Below are positions 61,965 through 64,000 of a DNA stretch of 64,000 nt, piece after piece. Source of the stretch: Butyrivibrio sp. (GTDB lineage: Bacteria > Bacillota > Clostridia > Lachnospirales > Lachnospiraceae). A program made the translations under genes and the position numbers. Position 1 is the first letter of the stretch. Each line of letters begins with the position of its first letter. Below the pieces are notes generated by a model that worked only from the letters and a program-made list of their open reading frames with translations, ran no database searches and had not been told where the DNA came from. The stretch is from contig SVGA01000020.1 in the NCBI GenBank assembly GCA_015056575.1, positions 1 to 64,000 of the forward strand, written 5' to 3'.

Positions 61965-62333
61965 ATGTCAGATATTGAACTTTCAAAAAAGATGGCTGCA
62001 ATGGCCATAGATGCTCTTGAAGACAGAAAGGGCGAGGATATAAGAGTTATTGATATCAGCGAGATCTCAACTCTTGCAGATTACTTTATCATTGCTGCCG
62101 GAACCAACAGAAACCAGGTTCAGGCGCTTGCTGACAGTGTTCAGGAGAAGCTTGGAAGAGCAGGTCATATGACCAAAAATGTAGAGGGATATGATGCTGC
62201 AAACTGGATCCTTCTGGATTTTGGCGATATCATTGTCCATGTATTCGATAGCGAGAACAGGCTCTTCTACGACCTTGAGAGAATATGGCGAGACGGTAAG
62301 CTGATCGAAACCTCAGATCTTAAGAGCGAATGA
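61965..62333 (+). CDS. rsfS: Ribosomal silencing factor RsfS
   Basis: RsfS binds L14 and blocks subunit joining under starvation. The 122 residues contain ALEDRKGEDIRVIDIS, DYFIIAAGTNRNQVQALADS and VEGYDAANWILLDFGDIIVHVF, the family signature. It closes the block from obgE and ends in a bidirectional terminator facing lexA. Confidence 0.96.
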   Translation: MSDIELSKKMAAMAIDALEDRKGEDIRVIDISEISTLADYFIIAAGTNRNQVQALADSVQEKLGRAGHMTKNVEGYDAANWILLDFGDIIVHVFDSENRLFYDLERIWRDGKLIETSDLKSE

Positions 62334-62372
62334 TCACAGCAATGATCATATAATACAATGTTATTACACTGA

Positions 62373-62408
62373 AAAACCCGGGGCAGCGACGCCTCGGGTT
62401 TTGTTATA
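62373..62408 (+). terminator. Bidirectional terminator between rsfS and lexA
   Basis: AAAACCCGGGGC pairs with GCCTCGGGTTTT (one wobble) around AGCGAC. A T tract follows on the plus strand and TTTTTC on the minus strand, so it can end both convergent transcripts. Confidence 0.88.
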
Positions 62409-62409
62409 T

Positions 62410-63027
62410 TTAATAAAATCTCATTACTCCGAATACCTTACCCAGTATCTTGCAGTCATCTACGATGATGGGATCCATGGTATCGTTCTCCGGCTGGAGT
62501 CTTATGTGGTCCTTCTCCTTGTAGTAGGTCTTAACAGTAGCAGAGTCATCAATAAGTGCCACTACCTGGTCACCGTTCTTGGCAGTGTTGCATACCTGAA
62601 CGAAGAGCTTGTCACCGTTGTATATTCCGGCGTTTATCATAGAATCGCCTTTGACATTCAGAATAAAGGCATCAGCACCTCTGGGGCACATCTCTGCAGG
62701 AATGGGAATATAGGAATCAATATTCTCCTCGGCAAGTATGGGTGTTCCCGCAGCAACCTGTCCTACAACAGGAATACTGACGATTTCGGTTCTCACCATA
62801 TTGAAGCCGTCGTCACATATCTCAATAGCACGGGGCTTGGTGGGGTCTCTTCTGATATATCCGTTTTTCTCCAAAGTTTCCAGGTGAGAGTGAACAGAAG
62901 AAGTGGATTTAAGATTAACGGCTTTGCAGATGTCTCTTACTGCAGGCGGGAAGCCTCTCTGAAGAGTCTGCTCCTTGATAAAGTCGAGTATTTCCTGCTG
63001 TTTAGGACTTATCTTACCCTTGGACAT
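62410..63027 (-). CDS. lexA: SOS repressor LexA
   Basis: LexA represses DNA-damage genes and self-cleaves with RecA. The 205 residues have an N-terminal winged helix (SPKQQEILDFIKEQTLQRGF), the Ala-Gly cleavage site in VGQVAAGTPIL (about 85-95), the catalytic Ser in GDSMINAGIY (about 130) and the Lys in DSATVKTYYKE (about 168). The ATG has GGGAGG upstream. Two SOS boxes overlap its promoter. Confidence 0.96.
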   Translation of the reverse strand: MSKGKISPKQQEILDFIKEQTLQRGFPPAVRDICKAVNLKSTSSVHSHLETLEKNGYIRRDPTKPRAIEICDDGFNMVRTEIVSIPVVGQVAAGTPILAEENIDSYIPIPAEMCPRGADAFILNVKGDSMINAGIYNGDKLFVQVCNTAKNGDQVVALIDDSATVKTYYKEKDHIRLQPENDTMDPIIVDDCKILGKVFGVMRFY

Positions 63028-63066
63028 ACTTTACCTCCCTTATTATCAAACAAATACTTTTTATTT

Positions 63067-63096
63067 AGTATATCATACAGACAGGCAATAACGCAA
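63067..63096 (-). promoter_or_regulatory. lexA promoter
   Basis: On the minus strand TTGCGT (63096-63091) lies 18 bases before TATACT (63072-63067), which has an extended TGA in front. Confidence 0.55.
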
Positions 63097-63120
63097 ATGT
63101 TTGTTCGGAAAATATGTTCG
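63094..63120 (-). promoter_or_regulatory. Tandem LexA (SOS) boxes
   Basis: Two sites match the Gram-positive consensus CGAACATATGTTCG: GGAAAATATGTTCG at 63107-63120 (12 of 14) and CAAATGTTTGTTCG at 63094-63107 (10 of 14). They sit at and just upstream of the -35, as expected for autorepression. Confidence 0.7.
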
Positions 63121-63209
63121 AAATTTCATAGTTTCCAAATTGTTTCCGATTTTGACAATATTTAGAAAAACTTAAGAAAAATACGGCATTTCACTATGAT
63201 TATTTTGCT

Positions 63210-63225
63210 ATACAGATGATACAAT
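63210..63225 (+). promoter_or_regulatory. Weak candidate promoter of the formyltransferase-like gene
   Basis: TGATACAAT (63217-63225) is an extended -10 with a poor -35, about 50 bases before the ATG. Confidence 0.3.
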
Positions 63226-63273
63226 TAAATATATGTCGTTGCCCCTTTTTATTCGTATAAAATATAAGAAACC

Positions 63274-64000
63274 ATGATAAATATGAAAGTAGCATATGTT
63301 GGAATAGATATTCTCTATCCGGTTCTCACAAGCCTTTACGATACCGGATGTGAAATTATCAAAATTGTAACCTGCAAAACAGACAATTATACCGAATTTA
63401 ATACACAGACCATTGAATTTGCAAAAGATCATAACATTCCCTTCGAGATCAAAAAGCTTACAACAGACGATCTTTATGAGCTGGCAGGCCTTGGCTGCAA
63501 ATTTGTCTTGTTCGGAGGCTACTATCACAAGGTCCCGGTGATTCCGGAACTTAAGATAGTAAACACACATCCGGCTCTTTTGCCCTTCGGAAGAGGAGCC
63601 TGGCCCATGCCTTTAACCATATTAAAGGGACTTAATGAGAGCGGCGTAACCATGCATCAGATGGAAAAAGAGCTGGACACAGGGAAGATTCTTCTTCAGG
63701 AAAAATGCCCTGTATATCCCGATAAAGACGACCTTATCTCATTGACCAGGCGGCAGTGGAGCCTGATCCCGGGCATGGTAGACCGGCTTGTTCGGGATTT
63801 TGACAACCTTTGGGACAATGCTTATCCCCAGGAGGGAAACGTGCAATACTGGGATATGCCCACCAGGGAAGATTATACGGTTACAAGCGATATGTCTTTT
63901 GACCGGGCAGATCTGATCCTAAGAGCCTTTAAAAGCTATGAGGTGTTTTATTTTGACAGGGATAGTAAAAGAAAGTTTGAAATGATAGATGCAGCAGCTT
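63274..64000 (+). CDS. Formyltransferase-family protein (3' end outside window)
   Basis: The frame is open to the window edge, giving 242 codons. The fold is that of methionyl-tRNA and sugar-nucleotide formyltransferases: NTHPALLPFGRGAWP has the Asn and His of the catalytic Asn-His-Asp triad, and the Asp is in KELDTGKILL. The body is divergent from ordinary Fmt, and a region after about residue 190 resembles a linker to a C-terminal domain. It is divergently arranged from lexA. A second in-frame ATG at 63283 (MKVAYVG) is equally plausible as start; neither has a strong ribosome-binding site. Substrate unknown. Confidence 0.65.
   Translation, partial: MINMKVAYVGIDILYPVLTSLYDTGCEIIKIVTCKTDNYTEFNTQTIEFAKDHNIPFEIKKLTTDDLYELAGLGCKFVLFGGYYHKVPVIPELKIVNTHPALLPFGRGAWPMPLTILKGLNESGVTMHQMEKELDTGKILLQEKCPVYPDKDDLISLTRRQWSLIPGMVDRLVRDFDNLWDNAYPQEGNVQYWDMPTREDYTVTSDMSFDRADLILRAFKSYEVFYFDRDSKRKFEMIDAAA

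Noticed and set aside
62401-63165. A 254-codon open frame on the plus strand across lexA
   Set aside because: It runs antisense to a clearly conserved lexA, has no ribosome-binding site, and its composition is that of a reversed LexA frame.

Overview
The window looks like a stretch of chromosome from a low-to-mid GC anaerobic Firmicute, most likely Lachnospiraceae and probably Butyrivibrio or Pseudobutyrivibrio. Pointers are the strong AGGAGG-type Shine-Dalgarno sites, TTG/GTG starts, Gram-positive SOS boxes, an L27 with the cleavable LQFF N-terminus next to its protease Prp, the yloU-yloV-recG neighbourhood, short HisG with HisZ, and an Ech-type energy-conserving [NiFe] hydrogenase, an enzyme known from rumen butyrivibrios. 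The genus is inferred; there is no rRNA gene in the window. Almost all the DNA is coding, no gene-free gap reaches 300 bases (the longest is about 250 bases, upstream of lexA), and I see no tRNA, rRNA, CRISPR array, insertion sequence, prophage or attachment site.

Layout. 1-1.75 kb: end of rpsB, then tsf and a terminator. 1.9-6.1 kb: minC-minD-minE followed by a translationally coupled P-type cation ATPase. 6.2-6.6 kb: an OhrR-type MarR regulator. 6.6-17.2 kb: a likely single operon of a CsoR-family metal sensor with a His-rich N-terminus, echA-F, and the maturation genes hypF, hypC, hypD, hypE. 17.3-23.5 kb: mecA-like adaptor, an RluF-type pseudouridine synthase, ligA, metA (predicted acetyl-CoA type), a polysaccharide deacetylase and a small coiled-coil/Tudor-like protein. 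23.5-27.8 kb (minus strand): a 1423-residue 2-hydroxyacyl-CoA dehydratase activase-like protein. 27.9-32.3 kb: a tight four-gene operon of unusual proteins (a substrate-binding receptor with a degenerate kinase core and receiver domain, a rhomboid-like protein without catalytic residues but with a zinc ribbon, a sigma-like protein without region 4, and an unknown).

32.4-38.1 kb: rpmB, Asp23 protein, FakA-like kinase, recG and a DegV/FakB-like lipid-binding protein. 38.1-48.9 kb: a type IIA topoisomerase pair (parE/parC-like), rsmD, coaD, a coiled-coil protein, a cell-wall amidase, two pseudouridine synthases, a HAD phosphatase, a small membrane protein and recU. 49-54.2 kb: histidine genes hisZ-hisG-hisD-hisB and a hisIE carrying a decayed HisF-like barrel at its N-terminus. 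54.2-62.4 kb: the conserved Firmicute block of two radical-SAM-family genes, RNase G, L21 with its leader, prp, L27, obgE, yhbY, nadD, yqeK and rsfS. 62.4-64 kb: lexA (minus strand) with two SOS boxes, and a formyltransferase running off the window end.

How the genes work together: the Ech complex would oxidise reduced ferredoxin, evolve H2 and pump ions, with Hyp proteins building its Fe(CN)2CO site. Prp activates L27 while the L21 leader sets the supply of L21 and L27. Obg, RsfS, YhbY and the pseudouridine synthases act in ribosome assembly. Candidates for undescribed biology are the 27.9-32.3 kb operon, the HisF-HisIE fusion, and the sensor plus inverted repeat in front of the hydrogenase operon.
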